64,000 nt of DNA from Taudactylus pleione (GCA_031769625.1 JAUIMM010000738.1:1059501-1123500); one strand, 5' to 3'; positions 41,946 through 52,511 are shown, counted from the stretch's first letter. Program-made: numbers and translations. Notes: generated by a model not told the origin, from the letters alone.

Positions 41946-42155
41946 ATACCCATCTTTTATTCATAACTTATCCTATACTATCTACCTAATCAGGATTGTA
42001 CTCTTGCTAAACTAAGAACAGGTGCATATACATATAAGCCCATCTACAGGAACTTGTACATAGGATCACCCCCCCTCCTGGGAGCATTGACCCATCCCCT
42101 GTAGGGCAAGTCCACGGTCCTCAGTCTCTATTTGTCTTTTATCCTGTCCATCTTG

Positions 42156-42690
42156 TTATGAATATTCAGGGAAATGATGATTGACAGTCTTGCACGGTCC
42201 ACATGTCTGATTGTCATCTTCAGTTAGACTTTTCCCACAGATGGTGGAGCTTGGAATATCATCTTGGGCGTAGATGTTATCATAGACTCGAGTCATCATC
42301 AAGGCCTTTGGTGTAGCTTCCTTGGAGAAATATTTAAGTGTAAATAACTTCTTAATCAGAAAAATACCAAGTTTTACTGAAACATAAATGATTACAAACA
42401 AATCTAAGCCTTTATCAATAAGTGAAAGAATTCATTATTACCATCTACCAAATCCCTTAAACCAATTAGCTGTGTTTAACCAGGAAAACCATCCATTATC
42501 ATCAAGATCATACTCTGGATCATTATGCGTTTTTCTAAACTGGTCCTTTAATTCCTTGATTTTTTAGTATTGGTAAATTGTGCTAGAACATGATACATAT
42601 GAATAAATTTGTTATCCCATACCTCATTCAAATGAAGGTGCAACTCTCTCCTGTCTCTTGATTTACTACTATTTGTATAGTTACCAGGCT
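42156..42690 (-). pseudogene. env: ERV env remnant, transmembrane subunit end
   Basis: On the minus strand the sequence shows a hydrophilic stretch followed by an aromatic membrane-proximal motif (DDNGWFSWLNT, WFKGFG, about 42510-42440), then a hydrophobic segment (FVIIYVSVKLGIFLI, about 42401-42357) and a tail ending near 42156. This matches the layout of a retroviral TM subunit. Frames are interrupted and the surface subunit is essentially absent: integrase-like sequence ends only about 200 bp upstream. No entry function is possible from this locus as it stands. Confidence 0.55.
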
Positions 42691-42899
42691 TAGTGCTTGT
42701 GATAACAAACTCAAAGTTAAAATCTAAAATTAAAACTATAACAAAAGCAAAGTATGCATTCCCACAAGCCTTTGTCTGGCTTTGGGCTGAACAACATATA
42801 TCTGTTCATAATTTCAAATTACTCCAACTCCCCTTGGGTGAAGATTTTGCAATGAGAGGTGTGCATCCAGGTGTCCTTTCCTTGAAGTTTCACCAAAGT

Positions 42900-44400
42900 G
42901 GGTGTAGTCACCAGGATTTGGAATAGACTTTTAAATCTCGGCTCAAGAGCCTTCCTGGTATGTTTCCGAGCTACCACCCAGTCTCTTGGTTGTAAATGGT
43001 GGGTCCTGTATCAAGATTAGGGTCTGGAATAGAAGAAAACACCTAACTATATATTTTAGTTAATTGTTTCTGTAGAATAGATACATAGTGCACCATATCT
43101 GCAGATGACCTCAGTCATGATTTTTTTGGCCACTGTCTTTGCATCTGCCCTCCGACAAGCCCACCCTCCAGGCCAGTGACTAAAGAGGCCCGTACAAGAG
43201 GACATCACATCTGAAGCATTTGGGCAGTTGTATAAAATCAATTTGTATCCTCTGAAAGGAATACTGATTCAGACTTACCTGGATTGTTCAATGCACATAT
43301 TAGACACCCTGTTGCAAAGGCCTGTGCTGTCTGCAAAACCCATAGCTATCAAATTTATGGTTGGAGATAGCCACCATTGTATCTTTCCCCAGGTGTACTT
43401 TACCATGTATTATCTGGGCCATAACTGGGTAAAATGCTTTTGGTAGACACAAACGTTGACCTTCCCCCCACTCACCATTTGTTTCTTTAGCTCCTATTTT
43501 TTGACATGCTCTTTTTTTCAGCCTCTGGAGCTTTATGAGGGATCTACCACATAATTGGGCTCACCCTGGGAGTAGTGACTTATGGTAGCAGCACATGCAG
43601 CCTGGTCTACCAGTCTATTGCCTGCAGCTTCAGGTGTAGTCTCTTGAATGTGTGCCTTTATCTTTATCACTGCAAGCCTTTGGGGCAACTGGAATGCTGT
43701 AAACAGTGCTCTGATATATACAAAACAGAAAAACTTTTACTATCGGCGCTAACAATAATATACTGCAAATCTATGTGTTCAGCAAATAAAACCAAGTGGA
43801 TTTTGTCATGATTTGATGAAAGCATATAAGCCTGCAGCACAGCATCAAGGGACCCCTTCTTTTTCTACAGTGCTCTGATGTGGCCAGTGTGTGGAACTCC
43901 ATCCACATAGTATCTGGAACCATCTACAAAGAGAGTAAGGTCTGCATCTACAAAAGGAATATCCAAAATGTTAGATAAGGGCAATGATTTTTGCTTCATA
44001 AGTTCAACACAATCGGAAAAATCGTGTATATTTTTAGTGTCCTCCTTGACACTTCCACTATCACCATCACTGTTGTTTGTACTTGTACAAGGGGAAATAT
44101 TGTCTCCTCTCCCATCTTTTGATTCTTGTGGGAGCAATGATGCAGGACTCAACACTGTACACCTTTTAAAAGTGACATTGCTTCTGAATATTCACTAGAG
44201 CTTGTAGCACCACCTTGTGGCATTCTAGTCCAAGCATACTGCTTCTCTTGGTATATAAATACAAGCAGTAGCTGGCTTTTCTTTGTTATTGGGACTGAAA
44301 AGAAGGCATTTGCCAAATCAATCACAGTAAAGAACGGTAAGGTGGGTGGTATGCCATGCAATCTTTTACTAATCTCTCTTAAATTATGTATCATTCTAAA
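42900..44400 (-). pseudogene. pol: ERV pol remnant: RT, RNase H, integrase
   Basis: The RT palm carries TVIDLANAFFSVPI and WTRMPQGG (44394-44149), preceded by lost fingers and followed by a large deletion. An RNase H start LFVDGSRYYVDGV lies near 43930. Integrase pieces carry a HLGKD-like zinc region and LICAL (about 43420-43300), a CRRADAKTVAKKI core (about 43170-43120) and a C-terminal basic stretch near 42990-42920. Multiple frameshifts and stops. The resemblance is to gamma/epsilon-type (class I) pol, by motif recognition only. Confidence 0.7.
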
Positions 44401-44692
44401 AGAGGGGGATCCATCTAGATTTGGGGTCTTCTTTTTTAATAGGAAAAAGGACGAGTTCCAACTGGAATGGCATTCCCTAAGAACCTCTGCTTTCAGGTAA
44501 TCTTCTACCTGTTTAAACCAATTAGCTGTTTGGTCACTGCAGCCACTTGATCTAGTCTTAAAGGGTATTGTTTAACTTTAACTGGCTGCACTTGTGGTTT
44601 AAGTTTAATTTCCATGGGCTGGATGGGCAGTAGCCCTACATCCATTTTAATTTTTGCTTATAGCGTACCAGGGACTTTAGCATATATCTTAT

Positions 44693-45546
44693 TTAACAGC
44701 ATGTAACACTGTAGCAACAGGTGGCGCTGTTGGCTTTGGTTTTAGGATGTGCACCAGTATTTTGCCCAAATGGCACCAACTGCTGCCATTTCCCGGTTGA
44801 TAGCACAACATAAATAGGCTGTAGCTGGGGGATTTTCTTTTTGCTCTGCCTATCTGTTTCATCTTCCTCAATGGGTCTTAAAATTGTGATGAGTACATTG
44901 GGAGTCAAAGGAGCATATTCTGGATAGCTGACCTTAAGGGCTTTAATTAAATCAGGTTTCAAGCCATTTAGGAATGAATTTTTAATCATTCTCAGATCTC
45001 TAGCATTTTGTAAATTTGCCCCGTAATCCTCATGTTTCTGTCTACATTGCTGATAGTAATCAGTGACAGATTGTTTATGTCCTTGTGGGATAACTTGGGC
45101 AGGCATACTATTCATTTTGCCTTCACAATAAACCTCAAATTTCAGCACCCATTCATGCCCACTAACAGCCTCTTTCAACGGTTATCATCTGGGTCAACTA
45201 TATCAGGATTATTTATTTGGGCTGGTTGTCTTGCTATTTGGTCAGCCTAAAAATTCCCCATTGTGGTCTTGGTCATTTGCTCTAAATCTAAACATGTGGT
45301 AGTATAAAAGACTTGCAGGTGTTTCATACATGCAAATCCCATAGGATCTTTATGTATATTAGGCACATCCCTTGCTAATGCCATTTGGTCTGTAGGAGGC
45401 CCCGGCTTATACCAGTGAACTTGTCTTGGGCCCTGGTCTCCCTTTCCAGGTGCTATTTGTGTAAATACAGGATGTAATCCTGCTGATGGTTTTATTTCAG
45501 GGACTGTACCAATTGCTCCTTCATAGGAGTTAGGCACACTATGCAC
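44693..45546 (-). pseudogene. gag: ERV gag remnant
   Basis: Two minus-strand frames: 45546-45247 (with KPSAGLHPVFTQIAP and YKPGPPTDQMALARDV, a Pro-rich matrix/capsid-like region) and 45178-44693 (with KQSVTDYYQQCRQKHEDYG and NSFLNGLKPDLIKALKVSYP). The latter matches the helical C-terminal part of capsid in class I-like gag. No zinc knuckle is visible. The 45546 frame starts inside the LTR repeat, another sign that the 5' leader is deleted. Confidence 0.6.
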
Positions 45547-45697
45547 ATGCTGCTATCTATGGTACATTCCAATTTCTTGAGTCTATGAAGGTCACTGAAA
45601 ACCTGTCTCTAGTAATTTCAGAACAAATTTGCTTATGAATACCTTTAAAGGCATACACCATCTTGTTACAAAATGGAGCCTAAGATTGACTTTCTCA
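45525..45697 (-). repeat. ERV LTR segment, 5' copy
   Basis: Direct repeat of 41750-41945, missing about 20 bases (TTAAGGAGT region and GTCTCATGTGGGTAACG). It begins TGAGAAAGTC at 45697 on the minus strand. The gag remnant follows without an identifiable primer-binding site. Confidence 0.75.
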
Positions 45698-45729
45698 CCA
45701 TTCTGTCTCTGAAGGTTTTGGACGTCTTA

Positions 45730-46040
45730 TGCTGGGCATACACTATACAATTATCTGTCAGATATCTGTCCAATCTGGCTGGTTGGAATTCAAATCCAGT
45801 AATGTATGGGAGCAAATGATAATCGACCATTTGCTCACAAACACTGGAAAACAGACAAAAATGGTCGTTTAGACAAATTGGTTAAAACACATGAACTTAA
45901 CCAATTTGAACAATTGTTTTTTGTCTGTTTTCCAGTGTTTAAGACCATCTGATCGACTGTCATTTGCTCCCATACATTACCAGGTTTTCATTCCAACCAG
46001 CCAGATATCTGACAGATAATTGTATAGTGTATGCCCAGCA
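45730..46040. mobile_element. Near-perfect palindromic MITE with TTA duplication
   Basis: The 311-bp element has ends TGCTGGGCATACACTATACA and TGTATAGTGTATGCCCAGCA, exactly complementary, flanked by TTA (45727-45729, 46041-46043). Complementarity continues inward through ATTATCTGTCAGATATCTG, TATGGGAGCAAATGA and AACACTGGAAAACAGACAA almost to the centre. It fits the TWA-targeting MITE group and the high arm identity suggests youth. Confidence 0.92.
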
Positions 46041-46071
46041 TTACCAACGAAGTAAAAGACACAAGGGCACT

Positions 46072-46100
46072 TTCATATATATATATATATATATATATAT
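46072..46100. repeat. AT microsatellite
   Basis: (AT)n of about 28 bases just right of the palindromic MITE. Confidence 0.85.
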
Positions 46101-46209
46101 GACAAAGCTTGAAGTACAACTTACTCAATGCTTGATTTTATAGGGTTCTAATTATGTGGGTGTGAAAATTCTCTGCTGGATAACCTACTGTTATAAGGGG
46201 ATGTGGTGA

Positions 46210-46640
46210 AGATGCCAGAGGACGGTATACCGACACCAGAATCCCGACACCCATTAAAAAGCCGACATCCCGAAAGGATACCAACGTCGGCATCCCGAAC
46301 GCCAGCATCCCGAAGGTAAGTATGCGGGGAAAAGTTAGCATTAGGCCAGGGATGGGGGGGGTTAGGATTAGGGCCCTCCCGGGGTGGGTTAGGGTTAGGC
46401 ACCCACCAGGGAGGGTTAGGGTTAGGCTGCGGGGAGGGGGGTTAGGGTTAGGCACCCCTGGGGGGAGGATAGGATTAGGCACCACCTGGGGGAGGTTAGG
46501 GTTAGGCACCATCGGGGGAGGGTTAGGGGGAGAGGGAGAGGGTTAACCTACAAGTCCCTGTCGGAATCTTCACTATCAGGATGCTGCTGTCAGTCTTCCT
46601 TCCGCCGGCATCCCGTTGCCTGGGAAATCATACCAATTCC
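46210..46640. mobile_element. MITE-like element with GGTTAGGGTTAGG tracts
   Basis: The flanks ACGGTATACCGACACCAGAA and GCATCCCGAACGCCAGCATC on the left, and CCGCCGGCATCCCGTTGCCT on the right, enclose G-rich DNA (46340-46540) with GGGTTAGGGTTAGGCACC repeats about 30-40 bp apart. It is the counterpart of 40985-41475 in the other orientation. The frames are artefacts of the G-rich repeat. Confidence 0.6.
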
Positions 46641-47370
46641 GTTATAAGTTGTACATAAAAATCCAATGTTTTTGAGACGTAATCAGGTCTGTGACTTCTC
46701 TTGTTAGAAATTCAAAGTTGATCTCATTTGTAGTTGTCGCAAGTTGGGAATTCTCCAAAAAGAGATCAATGTGGCTTTAGTAACATTTTCAGAATCTGAT
46801 CATATGTCACAATTAGACAGTTTTTACAAATTGACCAAGTGAAAGCATTGGCTTTGGTGTTACTGGGTGGTAATAACCAACCTATCCTTCAGATCCTTAG
46901 ATTTGCATAGTTGGTTGTAGCCAAAGATTCTCCTCACCTTCCAAAGGCCAAACTTTTGATGAGTATCACTATCCAAGATTTGATACATCTACCCCTCTGT
47001 CCTTTAAAGAGGGTTACAGACTGATAAAAGCAGACACATCACTTAAGAAAAAAAAATAGCTATCATTTGCATGTCTGCTGGCAGGAATATTTAAAAAGTA
47101 CCTAAAATTAAATTCACACTATGAAAGTTCCTAAATCTTCTGGGGGGCCTAGGCAGCCACTCGACCCTCAGCCGGTCACTTTAAGTTACCATTATACAAA
47201 ATTGTGTATGTGCACGTGGTATTCATCACTGTCTAAGTCATGTTTTAATTTTCTCATTTTGTGTTTACAATGTAGGCTTATTTGAGTACCAATAGTTTTA
47301 AAGAATTCAGCCAGAATTTTAAATAACAATTTTCAATGATATGACATTTTTTTTTTGTTGCCCTGGGTGC
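46641..47370. other. No gene recognised
   Basis: AT-rich unique-looking DNA. No frame above background and no recognisable repeat ends. Confidence 0.4.
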
Positions 47371-47379
47371 CATGGACCC

Positions 47380-48000
47380 TAGTTATGACTCTGAGTCCAT
47401 ATCAGATGGATGGATTTTTGCCTTGCCCTCTTTGCAGAAGACCTGTTGGCTGTTATAACAAATCCTAGTATTACTCTACCCAATCCTATAGAGGAAATTA
47501 ATAGATTTTGTCGCCTCACCATTTTTGAACTAAATTATGCAAAAGCACCAGCCCTTATTATATCAATCTCTCCTTCGGTTGTGGATTCCTTGGGTCAGCT
47601 GTTCCCATTCATATTAAATGTCTAGGTATACTTTTAGCTAAGGTCTCAACACTCAATTGTATGCTCTTAATCATGTTTCCTTGCTTTATAAGGTTTGCTG
47701 GGAGTTGGAGGTGTGGTCCACTTAGAAGTTTTCCTGGCTGTGCAGGTTGAATATTAAAAAAATTAACATCTTACTTAGGATCCCTATATATTCTCCAAAC
47801 CATACCTGTGTGGATCCTTTCCACCTTTCTGATTGAGCTTCATAGAATCATTTGTGACTTTGTTTGGAGATGACAAAAGCCATGATTTAAGCGCAACTTA
47901 TTGTTTAAGTATAAGCACCAAAGGGGCTATAATTTCGGCATAACATCAGGCAATTGCCCTCAATAGGATTCTAGACTGTTGTAGAAACATCCCAGGGAAA
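47380..48000 (+). pseudogene. L1/Tx1-like LINE ORF2 fragment (reverse transcriptase)
   Basis: Reading from about 47410: a CLALFAEDLLAVITNP segment corresponds to the FADD catalytic box of L1-clade RT (here FAED, so the catalytic pair is altered), followed by NRFCRLTIFELNYAKAPALI and FPFILN, matching the usual spacing in L1/Tx1 ORF2. A shifted frame then gives IKCLGILLAK (the KYLGI motif), and further broken frames to about 48000 hint at the thumb region. It is a 5'-truncated relic. Possible residual LINE sequence near 49.64-50.06 kb is too weak to call. Confidence 0.6.
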
Positions 48001-48106
48001 ACGGTGGAGTGAGAATACATCTCTTCATCACCCTTAAAGTTTCTTGTGTGGAGCTGTAAAATTCTGACATGTACTATTCCTACAATACAGTAGGCCCAAC
48101 ATTCAG

Positions 48107-48462
48107 GGCCAGCACTACCATTAGGCAGCTTTAAGCAGCTGCCTAGAGCACTGGCCACTGGAGGGTGCCGCTGGGTCCCAGTCAGAGTAACAAACACCGG
48201 CGCTGGGTAGTACACTCATACTACCTGTCAGTGTGTTGTTTTAGCAGCCAATGACAGTCAGACAGACTCTCATTGGCTGCTGCACCCACTGCCAGAGCCG
48301 GGCTGGAGGTCACTCATGAGCTCCATCTTCCAGCTCCCGCAGTGGGTGATGGAAGAGACGTTATGACATCTCTCCCATTGTGCCGAGCGGGAGCATGGAT
48401 GAGCAGACGGTGCCGGGCGCACGAGCGGGGATTCAGGTAAGTTATGTGTTTGTTGTTGTTTG
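48107..48462. other. Dispersed-repeat sequence before the minisatellite
   Basis: CAGGGCCAGCACTACCATTAGG and GCTGCCTAGAGCACTGGCC resemble the CCAGCCCTAGCCAATTTGG motif at 27920. GCAGCCAATGACAGTC and GACTCTCATTGGCTGC (48243-48281) form an inverted repeat. No coding. Confidence 0.4.
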
Positions 48463-48845
48463 TGTGTAAGGGCACTGTACAGGAGAGACCACTACTGGGG
48501 CACTGCATAGGGGAGACCACTACTGGGGGCACTGTATAAGGGGCATTGCATAGGGAGGGCCACTACTGGGGGCACAGTATAATGGGCACTGTATAAGGGG
48601 CACTACTGTGGGCACTTTATAAGGGGCACTGTATAAGGACCACTACTGGGGGCACTGTATATGGACCACTACTGGGGGCACTGCATAGGGGGGACCACTA
48701 CTGGGGGCACTGCATAGGGGGGACTACTGGGGGCACTGTATAAGGGGCACTGCATAGGGGGACCACTACTGGGGGCACTACATAGGAGTGACCACTACTG
48801 GGGGCACTGCATAGGGGCGACCACTACTGGGGGCACTGTATAAGG
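48463..48845 (+). repeat. Minisatellite, GGGGGCACTGTATAAGGGGC type
   Basis: Irregular units of 20-45 bp built from GACCACTACTGGGGGCACTG and CATAGGGG or TATAAGGGG. About 12 partial copies. It abuts the tail of the tRNA-derived SINE and may have grown from that tail. Confidence 0.85.
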
Positions 48846-49028
48846 GCTTTTGTAGTTGTTTGTGAACCCGGTGTCTGATATTTGTCTGTGTTGGTGTCTG
48901 GAGGCATGTACAGAAAGTTGGCAGGCCTAAGGAGACCTCCTGGCATGTAGTGAAGAACACTTCCCTGATCGGGAATCGATCCCAGGTCTCGGAGAGATGC
49001 CAGATCGTACCCACTAGACCACCAGGGA
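48846..49028 (-). mobile_element. tRNA-Glu-derived SINE, minus strand
   Basis: On the minus strand from 49028 the sequence TCCCTGGTGGTCTAGTGG (A box) and GGATCGATTCCCGATCAGGG (B box and acceptor side, to 48961) reproduce a glutamate tRNA. The anticodon arm is shortened and mispaired. A unique tail (48960-48846) with CTACATGCCAGGAGGTCTCC follows instead of a terminator. A functional tRNA is excluded by the broken anticodon arm; a SINE head is the best reading. Confidence 0.75.
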
Positions 49029-50094
49029 CGTCGGTGTTGAAGACAAGTTGTTATGTGCAATCAGAGGAGAATGTGGCAGTAGATTGACCAGGCTGATACT
49101 GGATTAGTACTGTAGATAAATAATAAAACACTCTTCTTACTGTAACCGGAATGCTGGAGTGGTAGATCTTGGCAACGTATTGACCAGGCTGAAACTGGGT
49201 TGTCGCTGTAGTCCAGGATCACTCAGATGGTAGCAGGACCGGATGCAGACAAAACACCGGAATGGGTAGCAGGTGATAATACCAGGAATGGCATAGAATG
49301 GAGCAGGAACCAGGAACACTCACCAAGTAGTGAGAATGGTATTCACACACGCGAGTTGTAGGTTCGGATAACAGGATCAGGTAGGTATTCACTGTGCAAC
49401 TAGTGGGATAGCTGCCTCCGGCATTGACAGAACCGGATTCAGACTGGACACCGGAATGGATAGTGGATGACAATACCAGGGATGGCATCAGTGGTGCAGG
49501 AACCACCCTATGCCTAGGGTGCCAAGAAACCTTGCACCAGCCCTGCCCACATTTAATGTACAAAGGGAATGTAGGTGCAGAGTGGTTATTTCTTCAAAGG
49601 TGTCACTCCTCACTCCTTTTCTCCACAACCGCCTCTTTGCTTCTGGAATTGCTCCAAAGATATAATTACCCTGTATGCTGTAAGAGTCAATAGATTGGGT
49701 AATTTGGTTACAAAAGGTGGACTTTAGTCTTCTGCAGAATTATTAAGTAAGCACTCCCTCTCCCAAAAAGATCAGTAGGGATTTTGATACTTCATTGCCT
49801 CAGTTGGTGCTGTGCAGTGATAGGTAGAGACCTGACTCCTTTTGACAAATTATCTCCTATGTGTATTATCTCGGAAATACATTTATTGTGCATGATACCT
49901 ATCCCACTCGCCCTTCCTACATTTAGATTTGGGACAATCTATCTGTAGAAAACAGATTCAATACTCCACTTTTGATAAATATTTGTTATAAAAGTCTACC
50001 TTCTTGCTGTATAAGAAAAACTAAATTACTGTTAAATCATTATGAGTTGACAAAAGTAGAATTCACTGAAACTGCAAAATAAAGATTATATATA
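49029..50094. other. No gene; local imperfect duplication
   Basis: The segment about 49241-49320 (GGACCGGATGCAGACAAAAC ... GAGCAGGAACC) recurs at about 49429-49506 (GAACCGGATTCAGACTGGAC ... GTGCAGGAACC), with about 80% identity. 49640-50060 is AT-rich and could include old LINE sequence. No supported coding. Confidence 0.45.
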
Positions 50095-50673
50095 CAGCGG
50101 GTAGAATAAGTATTGAACACCTCAACATTTTTCTCAGTAAATATATTTGTAATGGGGCTATTGTAATGAATTTTTCACCAAATGTCAGCAACAACCCATG
50201 CAATCCACAAATGCAAAGAAATCAAACCATAGATGTCCATATTATGTGCAATAATGTGAAATGACACAGGGAAAAAGTATTGAACACATGAAGAAAGGGA
50301 GGTACAAAAAGGCATAGAAAGCCAATATACCAGCTGAAATCTATCAGTAATTAGAAAGCAATCCTGCCCCTTGTCACTGCAAATTAATATACCCAGGGTC
50401 AGTCCCAACTGATGGCCTATAAAAAGGTGTCTCATTACCAAGGTGTCACACAAGAAACATCTCATGATGATTAAAAGCAAATAGCTCTTTTAAGACCTTT
50501 GCAACCTTATTGTTGCAAAACATACTGATGGCATTGGTTATAGAAGGATTTCTAAACAGTGAGCACTGTTGGGGCCATAATCTGGAAGTGGACAGAACAT
50601 AATTTCACCATAAACTAGCCAGAACCAGTTTGTCCAAGAGCCAAGGACTACTTGTGGAGAGCTTCAGAAAGTG

Positions 50674-51299
50674 TCCTTAGTGCAGGGTGCTGGTGGTATC
50701 GGCAAAACAGGGGTGCCAGTGGTGTCCTCAGTGCATGTGTGCTGACAGTGTCGGCAGTGCAGGGGTGCCGGGGTGTCCTCAGTGTGGGAGTGCCGGCAGT
50801 GTGGGGTTGCTGACTGTGTCCTTAGTACGTGTGGAGTGCGGAGGTGTTGACAGTGTCCTCAGTGCAGGGTGCCGGCAGTGTCAGCAGAGTAGAGGTGCCA
50901 GCGCTGTCCTCAATGTGGGGGTCCTGATGGTGTCGGCAGTGCATGGGTGCCGGTGGTGTCCTCAATGCAGGGTGCCAGCAGTGTCGGCAGTGGGGGTGTT
51001 GGCAGCAGGGGGTTCCGGTGGTGTCAGGCAGTGGGGGATGGGCAGGCGGCATCTTCCTTCCTCCTGTGCCCATATTCAATGGGCTTAACGCTGATTTGCA
51101 GTGACAGACGGCTCTCTCAGCCAATAAGTGTTAAGCCCGATCAATGCAAAACCTCGCAATCTGACAGCGGGACCACAAGGTTTTGCCTCGGAGAGGGATC
51201 CAGGGCAGGCAGGGAGATCCAAGCTGTGGCTTGGATCGCCCCAGATCCCCAAAATTTGGCTGGGTCCGGTTCTCTGAGAAACGGACCCGCTCATCTCTA
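50674..51299 (-). mobile_element. Minisatellite plus hAT left end, inserted in Tc1
   Basis: The right border is a hAT terminus in minus orientation (GACCCGCTCATCTCTA ends at 51299), the same type as 9843 (TAGAGATGAGCGGGT). Subterminal similarity to that element continues to about 51130 (GAGGCAAAAC, TCCCGCTGTCA). Leftward is an array (50674-51056) of units with GTGCCGGCAGTGTCGGCAGT and GGTGTCCTCAGTGCAGGGGTG. The other hAT end and an 8-bp duplication are not found, so this is a truncated or rearranged hAT. Confidence 0.6.
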
Positions 51300-51355
51300 G
51301 TTTAAAGTTTGCTGCACAACATTTGGACAAGCCTGTGAAATACTGGGAGAATATA

Positions 51356-51536
51356 GGTCCTGATTCAGACCCGCTCGATTTTTTTTTCTCCAGGCCACTT
51401 GCAAAGCTGTGGGTGTCCACCCACAGCTTGTGCGAGCGGGCTGGAGACCATCGCGATTATCGTGACCATCGGGCTTGCGACGAGACCCTGGTTTAGCAAA
51501 CATCGAGCCGCTTGCGAGCGGCTCTGAATTAGGCCC
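51356..51536. mobile_element. Short hairpin element in Tc1, ATA duplication
   Basis: The 181-bp internally deleted family member has ends GGTCCTGATTCAG and CTGAATTAGGCCC, flanked by ATA (51353-51355, 51537-51539). It keeps GCTGTGGGTGTCCACCCACAGC and two more stems. Removing it joins GGGAGAATATA to GTCTGGTCAGATG of the Tc1 gene. Confidence 0.85.
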
Positions 51537-51593
51537 ATAGTCTGGTCAGATGAGACCAAAATTTAACTCTTTGGATGCCACAATACACACTAT

Positions 51594-52142
51594 GGCCCTG
51601 ATTCAGACCCACTCGCAAGCGGCTGGCCGCTCGCAAGTGGGTTGATGGTCTGCACTGAGCATGCGCACGACGGAGGGAGCTAGGTCGTGCGCATGCACCA
51701 GACGCGACGAGCGAAGGAAAGTCCTTTGCTCGTTGTGTCTGATCAAAGGGGGCGTGCTGTCGATGTTGATTGACAGCACGCCCCCTTTGGTGGGCGTGCC
51801 GGGGGCGTGCCTCCCTGACGGGGGCGTTCCCAAGGGAACGCCTACCGTCAGAAGCCGGCCCACTGACATCACTAGAGATGTCAGTGGGAGTGATCTTGGC
51901 TCTGATAGAGCCAAAATCACTCCGGGCCTTGCGGTTGAAAACCTCAACCGCAGGCTCCGGCTCGCAGTTTCGACGGTCGCAATGGTCACGACCATCGCTG
52001 CCATCAAACTGCACGCTCGTATAGGCTGTGGGTGGTGACCCACAGCTATACGAGCGTCCAGGAGGACGCTCCAGAATTATGGAGGGCGGCCCTCATTCAG
52101 AGCGTGAGCTCTGCTCAGAGCGTACGGCTCTGAATGAGGGCC
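51594..52142 (+). mobile_element. Hairpin-chain element in Tc1, TAT duplication
   Basis: The 549-bp element has ends GGCCCTGATTCAG-type and CTGAATGAGGGCC, flanked by TAT on both sides (51591-51593, 52143-52145). At least ten consecutive stems: CCCACTCGCAAGCGG, GCGCACGACGGAGG, ACGCGACGAGCGAAGG, AAGGGGGCGTGCTGTC, GGGCGTTCCCAAGGGAACGC, CCCACTGACATC, GTGATCTTGGCTCT, CTTGCGGTTGAAAACC, GACGGTCGCAATGGTC, CGCTCGTATAGGCTGTGGGT and GCGTGAGCTCTGC, each followed by its partner. Near-identical in inverse orientation to 54787-55336. Confidence 0.9.
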
Positions 52143-52511
52143 TATGTTTGGAGGAGAAATGGCACTGCACATTACACCAAAAACACCATATCAACAGTGA
52201 ACTTTTGAGGTGGGAACATCATGGTGTGAGGCTATTTTCAGCATACGGTACTGGCATACTTCATATGATTGAAGGAAGAATGAATGGAAAATGTACCGAG
52301 ACATTATTGATAAAAATCTGCTGCCATCTACCAGGATGCTGAGGATGAGACGAGGGTGAACATTTCAGCAAGACAATGATCCCAAATACACAGCCAAGGA
52401 CACTCTCAATTGGTTTCAGAGAAAGAAAACAAAGCTGCTAGAATGGCCCAGCCAATCACCTGACTTGAGTTGAATCCAATTGAAAATCTATGGAAAGAAC
52501 TAAAGATCAGA

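Larger units (their letters stand above)
41590..45697 (-). mobile_element. Decayed class I-like endogenous retrovirus, minus strand
   Basis: Order on the minus strand: LTR fragment (45697-45525), gag remnants, RT, RNase H, integrase, env transmembrane part, LTR (41945 downward). The two LTR segments are direct repeats with over 90% identity (for example CTATGGTACATTCCAATTTC and AGGCATACACCATCTTGTTA). Both begin TGAGAAAGTCAATCTTA on the minus strand, a proper TG start. Homology on the gag side ends after GCCTAACTCCT, so the 5' LTR copy is truncated or deleted into gag. All frames are broken. Confidence 0.8.

Noticed and set aside
41087..46540. Interstitial telomere from chromosome fusion
   Set aside because: The tracts are short, degenerate, in opposite orientations and each bounded by related repeat flanks, so they belong to a mobile element.
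46138..46546. Pro/Leu/Thr-rich and Gly/Arg-rich ORFs of 74-124 codons
   Set aside because: Low-complexity translation of GGTTAGGGTTAGGC repeats on both strands.
48961..49028. Functional tRNA-Glu gene
   Set aside because: A and B boxes are good, but the anticodon arm is shortened and does not pair, and a SINE tail follows.
51529..52043. Overlapping ORFs of up to 161 codons on both strands in hairpin-chain elements
   Set aside because: GC-rich palindromic DNA has few stops on either strand; the frames mirror each other and are not conserved between copies.
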